Counted from the first letter of the stretch, positions 17,626 through 26,068 are shown. The stretch: DNA of 64,000 nt from JAAYCI01 sp964370195 (GCA_964370195.1 CAYJIH010000004.1:1-64000), one strand, 5' to 3'. Translations and numbers: made by a program. Notes: a model not told the origin generated them from the sequence alone.

Positions 17626-18488
17626 CAAAAGACAAGCGATTTCTTATTGTTGGATTGGGCTTAATGGGTGGCAGTTATGCCATGGGGCTTTCTAACGCTG
17701 GGTATATCGTGGATGGTTTGGATGAAAATGCCGATAGTGTGCAGTATGCTTTGGAACATAAGCTGGTTCAAAAAGCCGGAAATAGCACACAGGCACAAGA
17801 ATTGCTAAGCTGTGCTGATTACATTGTGCTTTCGCTATATCCGGGCGCAATTTTACCGTGGCTTCGTGAAAACCGTGCTTTTTTTAAACCAGGTGCTTTG
17901 ATTACAGACCTTGCCGGCGTGAAAGGTTGCTTTGTAAAAGAAGCACAAACACTGTTGGCACCATGGCACGAATTTATCGCTTGCCACCCGATGGCCGGCC
18001 GAGAAGTAAGTGGTGTACAACATGCAAACGCCAACATGTTTCATGGGGCTAATTTTTTAATTACACCTACAGAGCAAAACACGCAAAGTGGTGTTGAGTT
18101 TGCTCACCAATTGGCAAAAACACTTTCTTTTGGTCACATTACCGAAATATCTGTAACACATCATGACGAAATAATTGCCTATGTAAGCCAGCTTACGCAC
18201 GCAATTGCTGTGTGCTTAATGAACGCAAATGACGACCCACTTTTACCGGAAGTTACGGGCGATAGCTTTCGAGACTTAACACGTATTGCCAATATGAACG
18301 CCCCTTTGTGGAGCGAATTGTTCCTTGCAAATTCGCCCGCATTACTTCGCCAAATTGATTTGTTTTCGCACAGCTTGCAAACACTGCGTGCACGATTAGA
18401 AGAAGGGGACAAACAAGGGCTAGCAGAGCTGTTTGAAACAAGCACAAAACGCCGCTTAGATTTTGGCGCAAGGGATGAGACAAAATAA
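17622..18488 (+). CDS. tyrA: Prephenate dehydrogenase
   Basis: This NAD(P)-dependent enzyme converts prephenate to 4-hydroxyphenylpyruvate for tyrosine synthesis. The 288-aa protein has the Rossmann motif VGLGLMGGSYA at the N-terminus and the prephenate-binding CHPMAGREVSG near residue 120. There is no chorismate mutase or ACT domain visible. Translation is coupled to aroA through an ATGA overlap. It is the last gene of the operon and is followed by a terminator. Confidence 0.95.
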   Translation: MTKDKRFLIVGLGLMGGSYAMGLSNAGYIVDGLDENADSVQYALEHKLVQKAGNSTQAQELLSCADYIVLSLYPGAILPWLRENRAFFKPGALITDLAGVKGCFVKEAQTLLAPWHEFIACHPMAGREVSGVQHANANMFHGANFLITPTEQNTQSGVEFAHQLAKTLSFGHITEISVTHHDEIIAYVSQLTHAIAVCLMNANDDPLLPEVTGDSFRDLTRIANMNAPLWSELFLANSPALLRQIDLFSHSLQTLRARLEEGDKQGLAELFETSTKRRLDFGARDETK

Positions 18489-18511
18489 ATACAATTCAAT
18501 AGCTCAACTGG

Positions 18512-18540
18512 AAAGGGTGGCAATATTGCCATCTTTTTTT
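18512..18540 (+). terminator. Terminator of the aro operon
   Basis: GGTGGCA pairs with TGCCATC around ATAT, extended by A-T pairs, and ends in a run of seven T. Confidence 0.9.
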
Positions 18541-18634
18541 GTGAAAACTTCTGCAACATGCTGCCTATAGGATGTCGCAAAATTCGCGATCATTTGCCGC
18601 ACAGCTTTCTGTGTGTATTTTCTAATGTAAAAAA

Positions 18635-19426
18635 TTATTGTTTTCTATTTCCGAATGAGATCAAATCACATACTTCCGGCATATGTTCCCAGTATCTTTT
18701 TGGCATGTGGCTTCGTCGGCACCGCTCATTTTTTCGTTCTTCAATCGCAATGGAATTATAAAATAATTTCCATAAATCTTGGTATTGATCCCCCTCAGCG
18801 TGGTTGAATGAAATCCCCTCCATGGAAGCCAAACGCCCCTTACCATTCTCATAAACAAGTGCTGTGGCATGTGTTTCATCAAATATTAGAAACGATTCTT
18901 CACACATCCGTGCCGAAAAATGGGGCATTAAAAACGGCAGAACAAAATTTTTAGGTGAAATTACACTTACTAAAAAGCCATTCACCTCATCAAACCTCAC
19001 AAACCCTTTCAAAAGGTGTGCCTCATTTAAAAGATGCTGCTCGGCCTTTAACAAAGGGGCAACATCTGCATCACAAAGCTGATACGGATAGGAAGCACCT
19101 TCTTGATAACCACGAAGTAAAAAGCGCAACATTAAACATTCCTTTTGTTGCAAACATGACAAAAAACAATGCTGTAACAACTCTAATGCACGCTTCGATA
19201 TCTTAATAGAAATAGATGCCAGTACACGCGCTGCTTTACTTGAGCAGGTTTCAATATATTTTTGTCGATATAAACTTGGCAAGCTGCTATCTTCGGTGTA
19301 AATTTCCAGAGGTTGCTCCCTTGTATAAACACTTTCAAACACGCAGCATAAAAAACCTGCCCAGCTCCCATCATATATGTATTCTAAAGAAGCAATGGGT
19401 GGGATTACAAAGCCTTTGCCAGACAT
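18635..19426 (-). CDS. DUF4130-type putative DNA metabolism protein
   Basis: This 263-aa protein matches the family annotated as a probable DNA metabolism protein that is found next to a HhH-containing radical SAM protein. The opening YDGSWAGFLCCVFESV and the C-terminal LWKLFYNSIAIEERKNERCRRSHMPKRYW are typical; the last part also resembles DUF4130, which in other bacteria is fused to an UdgX-type uracil-DNA binding domain. The ATG at 19426 has GGAGG upstream and overlaps the radical SAM gene by 22 bp. Its biochemical function is not known. Confidence 0.8.
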   Translation of the reverse strand: MSGKGFVIPPIASLEYIYDGSWAGFLCCVFESVYTREQPLEIYTEDSSLPSLYRQKYIETCSSKAARVLASISIKISKRALELLQHCFLSCLQQKECLMLRFLLRGYQEGASYPYQLCDADVAPLLKAEQHLLNEAHLLKGFVRFDEVNGFLVSVISPKNFVLPFLMPHFSARMCEESFLIFDETHATALVYENGKGRLASMEGISFNHAEGDQYQDLWKLFYNSIAIEERKNERCRRSHMPKRYWEHMPEVCDLISFGNRKQ

Positions 19427-20787
19427 CTCACTGCCTCCGATGCTGCCTCTTTCATCGACGAACAATCGCCCGATTGCGGCAAATACAATTTATTTTTCGC
19501 TTTAAACGGCACCACTGATTCTGCTTTTTCATTAAGAGCATGCTTTTCTGGTGAAAAAAAGCTCAACTGCTCTACATTTTGTGAGAAAATTGAAGGGTCC
19601 ACCAACGCATGTATCAATTGCTCTTTATTATTTTCAAAACTGGGACGGCTGTCTTTCGTTATGATAAAGTAGTGTGCGCGCTTTAACACAATACCCATTC
19701 GTTTAAGCTCGTGCAGACCCAGTTTCCCATAACGTCGATTTGCTATTATTCGCCGGGCACCAGTAGGGCCAATACCAGGGACACGCAGTAATGCGTCGCG
19801 GCTGGCAAGGTTGATATCTACCGGAAAAAAATGAAGATTATGTATGGCCCAATTGCATTTCGGATCTAAGTAGGGGTTAAAATCTTGCGATTGTTCAGAG
19901 AGAATTTCATCGGCTTTAAAATGATATTTACGAAGCATCCAATCGGCCTGATATAAGCGGTGTTCGCGTAACAGCGGGGGCTCTGTACGTGCGCTCGGTA
20001 AATGTCGATCATCACCAACTGGTATATATGCCGAGAAAAACACACGTTTCAGTGCATAACGAGTATACAAACTTTCCGTAAGCCGAAGTATATTGTAATC
20101 CGTTTCTGGGCTTGCCCCTATAATCATTTGTGTGGATTGCCCTGCGCCGGCAAAACGAGGTGCATGGTGATAACGTACCATTTCATGCTCATTTTGCTCG
20201 CACCGGTGATGAATTTGTGCCATCGGAGATAAAATCGCTTTACGTGTCTTCCCTGGTGCCAAGCGATTTAAACTCTGTTCACTAGGCAGTTCAATGTTTA
20301 CACTCAACCTATCTGCCAATAACCCCAAGCTGTGAACAAGCTCCGGCGAACTTCCCGGAATGGCTTTTGCGTGAATGTACCCATTAAATTTATGTTTCAC
20401 ACGTAGTATCTGCAACACAGAAATCATTTGTTCCATTGTATAATCCGGGTTTTTTACAACACCACTGGACAAAAACAAGCCCTCAATATAATTTCGTCGA
20501 TAAAATTGAATGGTTAAATCAGCCAATTCCTGTACAGTAAAACTTGTACGTAAAATGGCATTGCTTCGCCGATTTACACAATATTTACAATCATAAATAC
20601 ACTCATTACTAAAAAGGACTTTAAGTAGCGAAATACAACGTCCGTCAGAGGAAAAACTGTGGCAACACCCAGCAGGCAACGCATTGCCCAGCCCATTTCC
20701 ACCGTACCTGTTCGCCCCAGAGGAAGTGCATGCAGCGTCATACTTTGCACTTTGCGTTAATATTTCTAATTTTTCCGCCAGCTCCAT
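19405..20787 (-). CDS. Putative DNA modification/repair radical SAM protein with HhH domain
   Basis: The 460-aa protein has a radical SAM core: the cluster ligands are in CIYDCKYC near residue 63 (CxxxCxxC form). Residues near 325-350 (VDINLASRDALLRVPGIGPTGARRI) form a helix-hairpin-helix DNA-binding motif. A further 100 residues form a less conserved tail. The family is known as a radical SAM protein thought to act on DNA, with an unknown reaction, and it is coupled to the DUF4130 gene that overlaps its end. It probably has its own promoter (TTGCCA, 17 bp, TATACT on the minus strand near 20830). Confidence 0.85.
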   Translation of the reverse strand: MELAEKLEILTQSAKYDAACTSSGANRYGGNGLGNALPAGCCHSFSSDGRCISLLKVLFSNECIYDCKYCVNRRSNAILRTSFTVQELADLTIQFYRRNYIEGLFLSSGVVKNPDYTMEQMISVLQILRVKHKFNGYIHAKAIPGSSPELVHSLGLLADRLSVNIELPSEQSLNRLAPGKTRKAILSPMAQIHHRCEQNEHEMVRYHHAPRFAGAGQSTQMIIGASPETDYNILRLTESLYTRYALKRVFFSAYIPVGDDRHLPSARTEPPLLREHRLYQADWMLRKYHFKADEILSEQSQDFNPYLDPKCNWAIHNLHFFPVDINLASRDALLRVPGIGPTGARRIIANRRYGKLGLHELKRMGIVLKRAHYFIITKDSRPSFENNKEQLIHALVDPSIFSQNVEQLSFFSPEKHALNEKAESVVPFKAKNKLYLPQSGDCSSMKEAASEAVRCLAKAL

Positions 20788-20915
20788 ATAACGCCTCCCA
20801 ACATAAGGTCATAAAACAGAGTATAAACAGGGCCTCAGCAGCTGGCAACGAAACAAAATATAAATTTTGTCTTATCAACAATGTAAAACAAAATCATCCT
20901 ACAAATAAAAGATTC

Positions 20916-21530
20916 TTACCATTGGGCCTTTGTTTCTACCACTTTTCCGGCAATATATAAGTGATCAAGTTCTTCACCCGCCACAATAATCGGCTCGTAT
21001 GTGGGGTTAAATGGCTGCAGCACCACAGCGTTTCCACGCCGCAAAAACCGCTTTAATGTGCCCTCACCATCGCCATAAACAACAACTCCCAAATCACCAT
21101 CTTCCAAAACTTGTTGTCGGCGAACCAAAGCCAAATCACCCTCATGAATCCGTGGCTCCATAGAATCGCCCTTCACTACTAAATAAAAATAATTCTGTGG
21201 GTCCTTCACGGTTGCAGATGCTTGGCCCATGTCTTCTTCAAACGCAAGTGCACCATAACCTGCGCGCACACTCCCCAGCACCGGTATCATCGTTTCTTCC
21301 TGAGCATAATAAGGCTGAACCACCATCCCGGCCGTCTCACTTCTACCCAATAAGGAATCCAAGCTAACCTCAAAAAAATCTGCCAAATACAACAGGGTTT
21401 CTCTGTCTGGAAACGATTTACCGGTTTCCCATTTTCCAACAGCTTGTTGTGTTACTTGCAACAATTCAGCCAAGGCACCTTGTGTAATCTTCTTGCTTTT
21501 ACGAAGTTGGCGCAGTTGCTCTCCAAACAT
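20916..21530 (-). CDS. XRE-S24 self-cleaving transcriptional repressor (LexA/HdiR-like)
   Basis: The 204-aa protein has an XRE-type helix-turn-helix (residues 5-60) joined to an S24 peptidase domain. The parts needed for autocleavage are visible: the A90-G91 bond in SVRAGYG, Ser123 in GDSMEP and Lys160 in GTLKRF. Such proteins (HdiR, phage repressors) are inactivated after DNA damage, usually with RecA. It is divergent from a small membrane-protein gene. Each promoter in between carries one copy of a 12-bp operator-like box, so it probably represses both itself and the membrane protein. Confidence 0.9.
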   Translation of the reverse strand: MFGEQLRQLRKSKKITQGALAELLQVTQQAVGKWETGKSFPDRETLLYLADFFEVSLDSLLGRSETAGMVVQPYYAQEETMIPVLGSVRAGYGALAFEEDMGQASATVKDPQNYFYLVVKGDSMEPRIHEGDLALVRRQQVLEDGDLGVVVYGDGEGTLKRFLRRGNAVVLQPFNPTYEPIIVAGEELDHLYIAGKVVETKAQW

Positions 21531-21577
21531 GACATATCCTCCAATTAAATCGGCAAAAACGTAACTGTTTCACCCTC

Positions 21578-21605
21578 ATTATACTACAGTTGGTTGTAAT
21601 GTCAA
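21578..21605 (-). promoter_or_regulatory. Promoter of the S24 repressor, overlapped by an operator box
   Basis: On the minus strand TTGACA (21605-21600) and a perfect TATAAT (21583-21578) are 16 bp apart. The box ACAACCAACTGT (21597-21586) lies in the spacer. Confidence 0.8.
21586..21597 (-). promoter_or_regulatory. Operator-like box O1
   Basis: ACAACCAACTGT on the minus strand matches O2 and O3 under the pattern ACAACYNNYTGT. It sits between the -35 and -10 of the repressor's own promoter. Confidence 0.65.
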
Positions 21606-21634
21606 TATAAAACAAAAAATATTTGTTTTTTCTC

Positions 21635-21663
21635 TTGACAACAACCGTTTGTGGTGATAGAAT
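21635..21663 (+). promoter_or_regulatory. Promoter of the small membrane protein gene, overlapped by an operator box
   Basis: TTGACA (21635-21640) and TAGAAT (21658-21663) are 17 bp apart. The box O2 starts immediately after the -35 hexamer. Confidence 0.8.
21641..21652 (+). promoter_or_regulatory. Operator-like box O2
   Basis: ACAACCGTTTGT lies in the promoter spacer. Together with O3 it forms an inverted repeat, ACAAC-N-GTTTGTGG against CCACAAAC-N-GTTGT, with centres 32 bp apart. Confidence 0.7.
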
Positions 21664-21672
21664 CAAATTACC

Positions 21673-21684
21673 ACAAACAGTTGT
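21673..21684 (-). promoter_or_regulatory. Operator-like box O3
   Basis: On the minus strand the box reads ACAACTGTTTGT. It lies downstream of the -10 and just before the ribosome site AGGAGG of the membrane protein gene. Confidence 0.7.
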
Positions 21685-21702
21685 TTTTTAGGAGGATATC
21701 TC

Positions 21703-21975
21703 ATGCAACATAAAATTATTTCTTTTATAAATCGCTGCGTTATTATTTTAATATTAATTGTTGTAATGCCTATTTTTGATGCCGTCCTCCTTCAAAAAAG
21801 TGGGTGGTGGGGCATTATCTTGTTATCAGTACTATCTTTGTACTTATTGGGTGTACTACTTGCAAAACAAACAAAAAAGAAAAAACGCACGAGCAAAAGA
21901 TTTGCTTTTCCTAAAAAGCAGCTTTCGCTTAAATCACGTGCTACAAAGCAAATTTATGTAAAAAACACACTATAA
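21703..21975 (+). CDS. Small basic membrane protein under S24-repressor control
   Basis: This 90-aa protein is not recognised. It has two hydrophobic segments (about residues 9-30 and 36-54), then a strongly basic tail beginning KQTKKKKRTSKR, which should stay in the cytoplasm. It has a clear ribosome site (AGGAGGATATCTC-ATG) and a strong promoter holding two operator boxes. Position and control recall damage-induced membrane inhibitors of cell division (YneA, SidA, DivS), which are unrelated in sequence; a toxin or a stress-response membrane protein is also possible. Confidence 0.7.
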   Translation: MQHKIISFINRCVIILILIVVMPIFDAVLLQKSGWWGIILLSVLSLYLLGVLLAKQTKKKKRTSKRFAFPKKQLSLKSRATKQIYVKNTL

Positions 21976-22093
21976 TATCATCCTTTATAACGGCACAAAT
22001 ATAAATTGAAAGCAAATGATACATTTTACACGTACATTTTTCAGATAAGGCTTTTTTGCATTTTGCTGTATCGTATGTTTCTTTCTGTATATA

Positions 22094-22145
22094 CAAAAAA
22101 ACAGTATAGAAACAAAGCAATTTACTTGTTTCTATACTGTTTATA
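22094..22145 (-). terminator. Terminator of the HU gene
   Basis: AAACAGTATAGAAACAA pairs perfectly over 17 bp with TTGTTTCTATACTGTTT. A run of T follows on the minus strand, 22 bp after the HU stop codon. Confidence 0.9.
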
Positions 22146-22167
22146 TACATATAACAAAAGTACAAAT

Positions 22168-22446
22168 TTATTTATCTTGAACACGTTGTTTCATAAGGCC
22201 ACTTGCTTTGAACCCCGGTATACTGGTAGGCTCTAAACGACTTGGCACTTTTGTTTTCGGGTTTGTATAAGCTTTTGTTTTGCGATCTCGCATTTCGAAA
22301 CGACCAAAACCAGCAATCGTAACTTTCTCACCATTTTGTAACGACTCAATAATGTCATCGATCATTGTAGAAACTACAGTTTCTACTTGTGCCACAGGCA
22401 TATCTGTTTGCCGTGCCACTTTGGCAATCAATTGTGATCTTGTCAT
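22168..22446 (-). CDS. hup: HU-family DNA-binding protein
   Basis: This 92-aa histone-like protein bends and compacts DNA. It has the typical MTRSQLIAKVA opening, the conserved GFGRFEMRDRKTKAYTNPKT arm region and the saddle fold length. It is transcribed alone, with its own promoter and a strong terminator. It could also act as architectural protein for CRISPR or phage integration, but nothing here shows that. Confidence 0.95.
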   Translation of the reverse strand: MTRSQLIAKVARQTDMPVAQVETVVSTMIDDIIESLQNGEKVTIAGFGRFEMRDRKTKAYTNPKTKVPSRLEPTSIPGFKASGLMKQRVQDK

Positions 22447-22512
22447 TTCTTCACTACCTCCCGGAAATATTGTTCAATTTTGTGTTTGCATGACGTTTAT
22501 TAGGCACTTCCT

Positions 22513-22579
22513 ATTATAAAGTGTGATGCTACGTATTGCAATAGGAAAATGGTGATTTCTTACAATTGCACTAGGAAAA
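22513..22579 (-). promoter_or_regulatory. HU promoter with paired direct repeats
   Basis: On the minus strand TTGCAA (22541-22536) and TATAAT (22518-22513) are 17 bp apart. The -35 is part of TTTTCCTATTGCAAT (22549-22535), which recurs with one change as TTTTCCTAGTGCAAT (22579-22565), exactly 30 bp upstream. The pair suggests a regulator bound on one face of the DNA. Confidence 0.65.
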
Positions 22580-22794
22580 CCCTTAAGTTAGGATGAATAC
22601 ACAAATATTTCTATTTGATTTTGTGCATTTTCGTTATATTTGTTATCATTTCTAATCCAAGCGTTTTGGCAACATATGCATTTTTTTACTCGCAACCTAT
22701 AAATTATAGTTTAAGGCAGCCTTCAGCTCTGGTAGCAAACTTCCATTTTGCCTATAATCTAAACCCAACAAACATATACAAACCATCTAAGTTA
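22580..22794. other. AT-rich intergenic region upstream of metA
   Basis: No gene or known riboswitch is seen. An open frame at 22615-22902 lacks a ribosome site and is probably chance. I looked for a SAM riboswitch before metA and found none. Confidence 0.5.
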
Positions 22795-22823
22795 TTGCAT
22801 TTTTCGAATAGGAACGGTATGAT
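22795..22823 (+). promoter_or_regulatory. Candidate metA promoter
   Basis: TTGCAT (22795-22800) and TATGAT (22818-22823) are 17 bp apart, which leaves an AT-rich leader of about 170 nt before metA with no clear structure. Confidence 0.55.
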
Positions 22824-22999
22824 AGTGATACAAGATATGCACATAATGAAAATGCGTATACATTCTCGCTTATTTTCAATGTGTACTACAAACACAATAT
22901 AAATATATATACTTATTTAAATGTACTTTCTTAGTTTCAAAAAGTTTATTTAACCTTTAAAATATGTATGTTTGTATTGAACGTTAAAGGAGCACTGCT

Positions 23000-23914
23000 A
23001 TGCCATTGATTATTCCGGAAAATTTGCCAGCATATACCGTCTTACGCGACGAGAATATTTTTTCAATGACACAAGATCGCGCTGTTAAACAGGATATTCG
23101 CCCTTTAAAAATTTTACTTGTGAATTTAATGCCTGATAAAATCAGTGCAGAAATTCAGCTGGCTAGGGTATTGGCCAATTCGCCCTTGCAAGTGAAATTA
23201 ACGTTGCTTCGCACCGGAACTCATGTTTCCAAGAATACGCCAGAGCACCACATGGCAGCTTTTTATAAAACACTGGATGAAGTTCATCAAGATCGGTTTG
23301 ATGGAATGATTATCACCGGTGCACCTGTTGAACATTTAGATTATGCCGAAGTTGATTACTGGCCTGAAATGCAAGACTTGATTTCGTATTCAAAACAAAA
23401 CGTTTACTCTACATTGTACCTATGTTGGGCCGCACTGGCAGGCCTCTATTTTAACCACGGCATACAAAAACAAGTTTTCGACAAAAAATTACATGGCGTA
23501 TTTAAACACCATGTTTTGCGCCCAAACAATCCTTTGGTGCGTGGTTTTGATGAGGTGTTTTACGTGCCACACTCGCGAATTGCAGGCGTGGACGAAGAAG
23601 ATGTTCTTAGTACACCTGAACTAAGAGTTTTAGCTGTCAGCGAAGAAGCTGGTATTCACTTAATTAGCACCGAAAATGGCCGTGAAATTTATATGCTAGG
23701 GCACCCAGAGTATGACAAAGATTCCTTGCAAAACGAATTTATACGCGATACAAACCGAGGTTTAAACCCACCTTTGCCTCAGCATTACTATTTGAATAAT
23801 AACCCAGAAGACGGTATTTTGTATCGTTGGCGTAGCCATGGTAGTCTTATGTTCTCGAATTGGCTCAATTATTATGTATATCAAACAACACCATATGACT
23901 TACAGTCTCTATAA
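23000..23914 (+). CDS. metA: Homoserine O-acetyltransferase, MetA family
   Basis: This 304-aa enzyme acylates homoserine, opening methionine synthesis. The nucleophile Cys142 lies in LCWAALAGLY, and the His and Glu of the triad in GHPEYD near residue 235. Position 111 is Glu (TGAPVE). In MetA enzymes Glu at this site gives acetyl-CoA use and Gly gives succinyl-CoA use, so acetyltransferase activity is predicted despite the usual succinyltransferase label. The ribosome site is AAAGGAGC. It is not in an operon here. Confidence 0.95.
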   Translation: MPLIIPENLPAYTVLRDENIFSMTQDRAVKQDIRPLKILLVNLMPDKISAEIQLARVLANSPLQVKLTLLRTGTHVSKNTPEHHMAAFYKTLDEVHQDRFDGMIITGAPVEHLDYAEVDYWPEMQDLISYSKQNVYSTLYLCWAALAGLYFNHGIQKQVFDKKLHGVFKHHVLRPNNPLVRGFDEVFYVPHSRIAGVDEEDVLSTPELRVLAVSEEAGIHLISTENGREIYMLGHPEYDKDSLQNEFIRDTNRGLNPPLPQHYYLNNNPEDGILYRWRSHGSLMFSNWLNYYVYQTTPYDLQSL

Positions 23915-24255
23915 GATACCCCCCCTAGGCAGCCCACCTCGCAAATGGCTATTCTTCCTCAACCGCGATGTTTTATTGTAATTTTACAATGTATAAAAAT
24001 AGGGGAAATAGCACATTATCGTACGGCACTAAAGTCAAAGCTTTGCATTTTTTTACTCCAATTTTGACAATCTGATATGCTCAACTTAGCATATCCATTC
24101 CTTTTTAGTAAAAATTGAAACTGTTACACTATTGTTATAATTTCCAAAGCACTATACCTAGTTGTTTCTTTTATCACCATCCACAATTTCTGGTAGCATA
24201 AAACAGGCAATTCACATTGTGTTTAATTTCATCGCATTTATGTTGTTTTTATCGC
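23915..24255. other. Intergenic region with a perfect inverted repeat
   Basis: No gene is seen. GATATGCT-CAACTT-AGCATATC (24074-24095) is a perfect 8-bp inverted repeat followed by a short T-rich stretch. It could be a weak terminator or an operator. A -10-like TATAAT near 24140 has only a 15-bp spacer from TTGAAA. Confidence 0.4.
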
Positions 24256-24285
24256 TTGCCAATCGAAGAGTTTCCATAGTATAAT
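24256..24285 (+). promoter_or_regulatory. Promoter of the M23 murein hydrolase gene
   Basis: TTGCCA (24256-24261) and a perfect TATAAT (24280-24285) are separated by 18 bp. Confidence 0.65.
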
Positions 24286-24382
24286 CAGGATGCAAAGGGT
24301 GAAAAAAACGTTGCAGACATTTTATCACGTACTGCTACGTAGCCTAATATTTTATGTTTACCCGCATCTTGAGGAGGACTAT

Positions 24383-25732
24383 ATGTATAATTCGGGCTTG
24401 CAGCATAAAAGAATGGATTTTAGCAAGCGCATTGCATGTGTATTCTGTGCATTTCTCTTGTTTATATCTTCTTTTCCATATCATGTTGTTGCAGAAACAG
24501 CAGAGCAGCGCTACGAGCGATTACAAGGGGAACTTGCTGTTATTTCAGAGCAAATCGCTGATACAACAGAAAATTTGGAAAATGCAGAAACTGAGCGCAA
24601 TATATTGCTTGATGAGCAAGCAATATTAAACGAGATGATTGACCTAAACCAGCAAGATATTGAGACAACACGTCAACGCCTTGCCGATAAAGAAGAAGAG
24701 ATGGCACTAAAGCGCGAAGAGTTGAATACCACGCGCGAGCTTTTAGGCCGGCGTTTGGTGGCCATGTATACAGAAAACAATGTCAGCACACTTTCCTCTC
24801 TTTTGTCTGTGGATAATTTCTCTGAATTTCTACAAATTGTAGATGCCATGCGCCGCATTTCACACGAAGATCAAGAACTGATCGAGAACATGCAGCAGCA
24901 ACAAGCCGATTTAGAGCTAGAACAGGAAAATATTCAATTATTACTAGCAGATTTAGAATCAAGTTATGATAGTTTAGATGATAATGCCAGTGCACTTGCT
25001 ACAAATCTTCAAACGCAAAATTCAGAAATTTCCGAACAGGATGCATTGCTAAGAGCCAATGAGGAGGCATACGGTGCTACAGCCGCCGAAGCCGAAATTG
25101 CCTATCAGGAAATGCTGGCTGCTTCGAATTCTGTTTCCGGCTTGGGGTCTTCACCGGGGGAGGGAATTCCAGGAACAGAGCCCACGCCAGCACCCTCTCC
25201 AGCACCCGAGCCCACACCGGAGCCGGCACCTGAATCCACCCCGACTTCAAACACAACAGAGCCTGCACCGAACAGTGAAACAACGAGCGAAATACCACCT
25301 ACCTCTGTAGAGCCGGCGCCCCCCGTTGAAACACCAGCACCGGAGCCTGTTTTGGGCGCTATTACTACATGGCCGGTTCCATCCTCTCGCCGCATTACAT
25401 GTTACTATGGTGAGCCGGATCCTGCGGGTCGCGCACATCTTGGTTTAGATGTTGCCGCCCCCCTTAATACACCCATTGTAGCTGTTGGCAACGGCACCGT
25501 TGTTTTGGCCAGTAGCCATTCTAGCTATGGAAACTATCTAATTATTGATCATGGAAATGGACTTAAATCGCTGTATGCGCATTGCAATAGCTTGCTTGTG
25601 GGCGTGGGCACTTATGTAACAGCAGGCTCCACTGTTGCATTGATGGGAAGTACCGGTTTTTCAACCGGTAGCCACCTTCACCTGGAAATCCATAACCCGG
25701 GCCGACAAGACCCATTGCCCTATCTTCCTTAA
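24383..25732 (+). CDS. Secreted coiled-coil M23 murein hydrolase (EnvC/NlpD-like)
   Basis: The 449-aa protein has an N-terminal signal segment (about residues 15-40, ending near HVVAETAEQ), then a long coiled coil to about residue 230, a Pro/Glu/Thr-rich linker of PEPTPE-like repeats, and a C-terminal M23 (LytM) domain. The zinc ligands are in HLGLDVAAP and HLHLEIHN. Such proteins cut peptide bridges of peptidoglycan or activate amidases at division. The ATG at 24383 is chosen for its GAGGAGG site; the frame opens 31 codons earlier. Confidence 0.92.
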   Translation: MYNSGLQHKRMDFSKRIACVFCAFLLFISSFPYHVVAETAEQRYERLQGELAVISEQIADTTENLENAETERNILLDEQAILNEMIDLNQQDIETTRQRLADKEEEMALKREELNTTRELLGRRLVAMYTENNVSTLSSLLSVDNFSEFLQIVDAMRRISHEDQELIENMQQQQADLELEQENIQLLLADLESSYDSLDDNASALATNLQTQNSEISEQDALLRANEEAYGATAAEAEIAYQEMLAASNSVSGLGSSPGEGIPGTEPTPAPSPAPEPTPEPAPESTPTSNTTEPAPNSETTSEIPPTSVEPAPPVETPAPEPVLGAITTWPVPSSRRITCYYGEPDPAGRAHLGLDVAAPLNTPIVAVGNGTVVLASSHSSYGNYLIIDHGNGLKSLYAHCNSLLVGVGTYVTAGSTVALMGSTGFSTGSHLHLEIHNPGRQDPLPYLP

Positions 25733-25850
25733 GAATATTCATAACCTTCAATTGCCATGCTGCATAGTGTTAAACGTAGATACAGCAGATACCCATTCCC
25801 TTATTAAGTCAACCACATCCTATGATGTGTAAATTGTTTGCATAATTTTT

Positions 25851-25903
25851 AAAAATTGTAATGACATCTGTAAACAACAAGATATCATTACAATTTTTTT
25901 ATA
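25851..25903 (+). terminator. Terminator after the M23 gene
   Basis: AAAAATTGTAATGACATC pairs with GATATCATTACAATTTTT with a single mismatch, followed by TTTT on the plus strand. Confidence 0.8.
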
Positions 25904-25961
25904 CTGTTTTATATAATTTTAAAAGTGCGTTTCTTTTCCTCTTCACTTTTTTCTACTTAAC

Positions 25962-25997
25962 AAATGAACGAGAGTCTATTATGACTCTCGTTCATTT
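25962..25997. terminator. Perfect hairpin between convergent genes
   Basis: AAATGAACGAGAGTC pairs with GACTCTCGTTCATTT over 15 bp around TATTAT. The T-runs on both sides are poor. It lies between the M23 gene and the convergent DEAD-box gene and probably ends the latter's transcript. Confidence 0.6.
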
Positions 25998-26068
25998 AAT
26001 TTTAGATATAAAGATATACTTAAGCAAAAAATTTCCCGCAAAAGAACAAGTACGAAAGCGACATTGGG

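Noticed and set aside
22615..22902. 95-aa open frame upstream of metA
   Set aside because: No ribosome site, unusual composition, and it covers the likely metA promoter; treated as chance in AT-rich DNA.
22824..22999. Possible SAM riboswitch in the metA leader
   Set aside because: The conserved core and four-way junction helices of SAM-I are not visible, and no terminator hairpin precedes metA.
24950..25400. Minus-strand frames opposite the M23 linker (25105-25395 and others)
   Set aside because: They are mirror images of the Pro/Glu-rich repeat linker and have no start signals.
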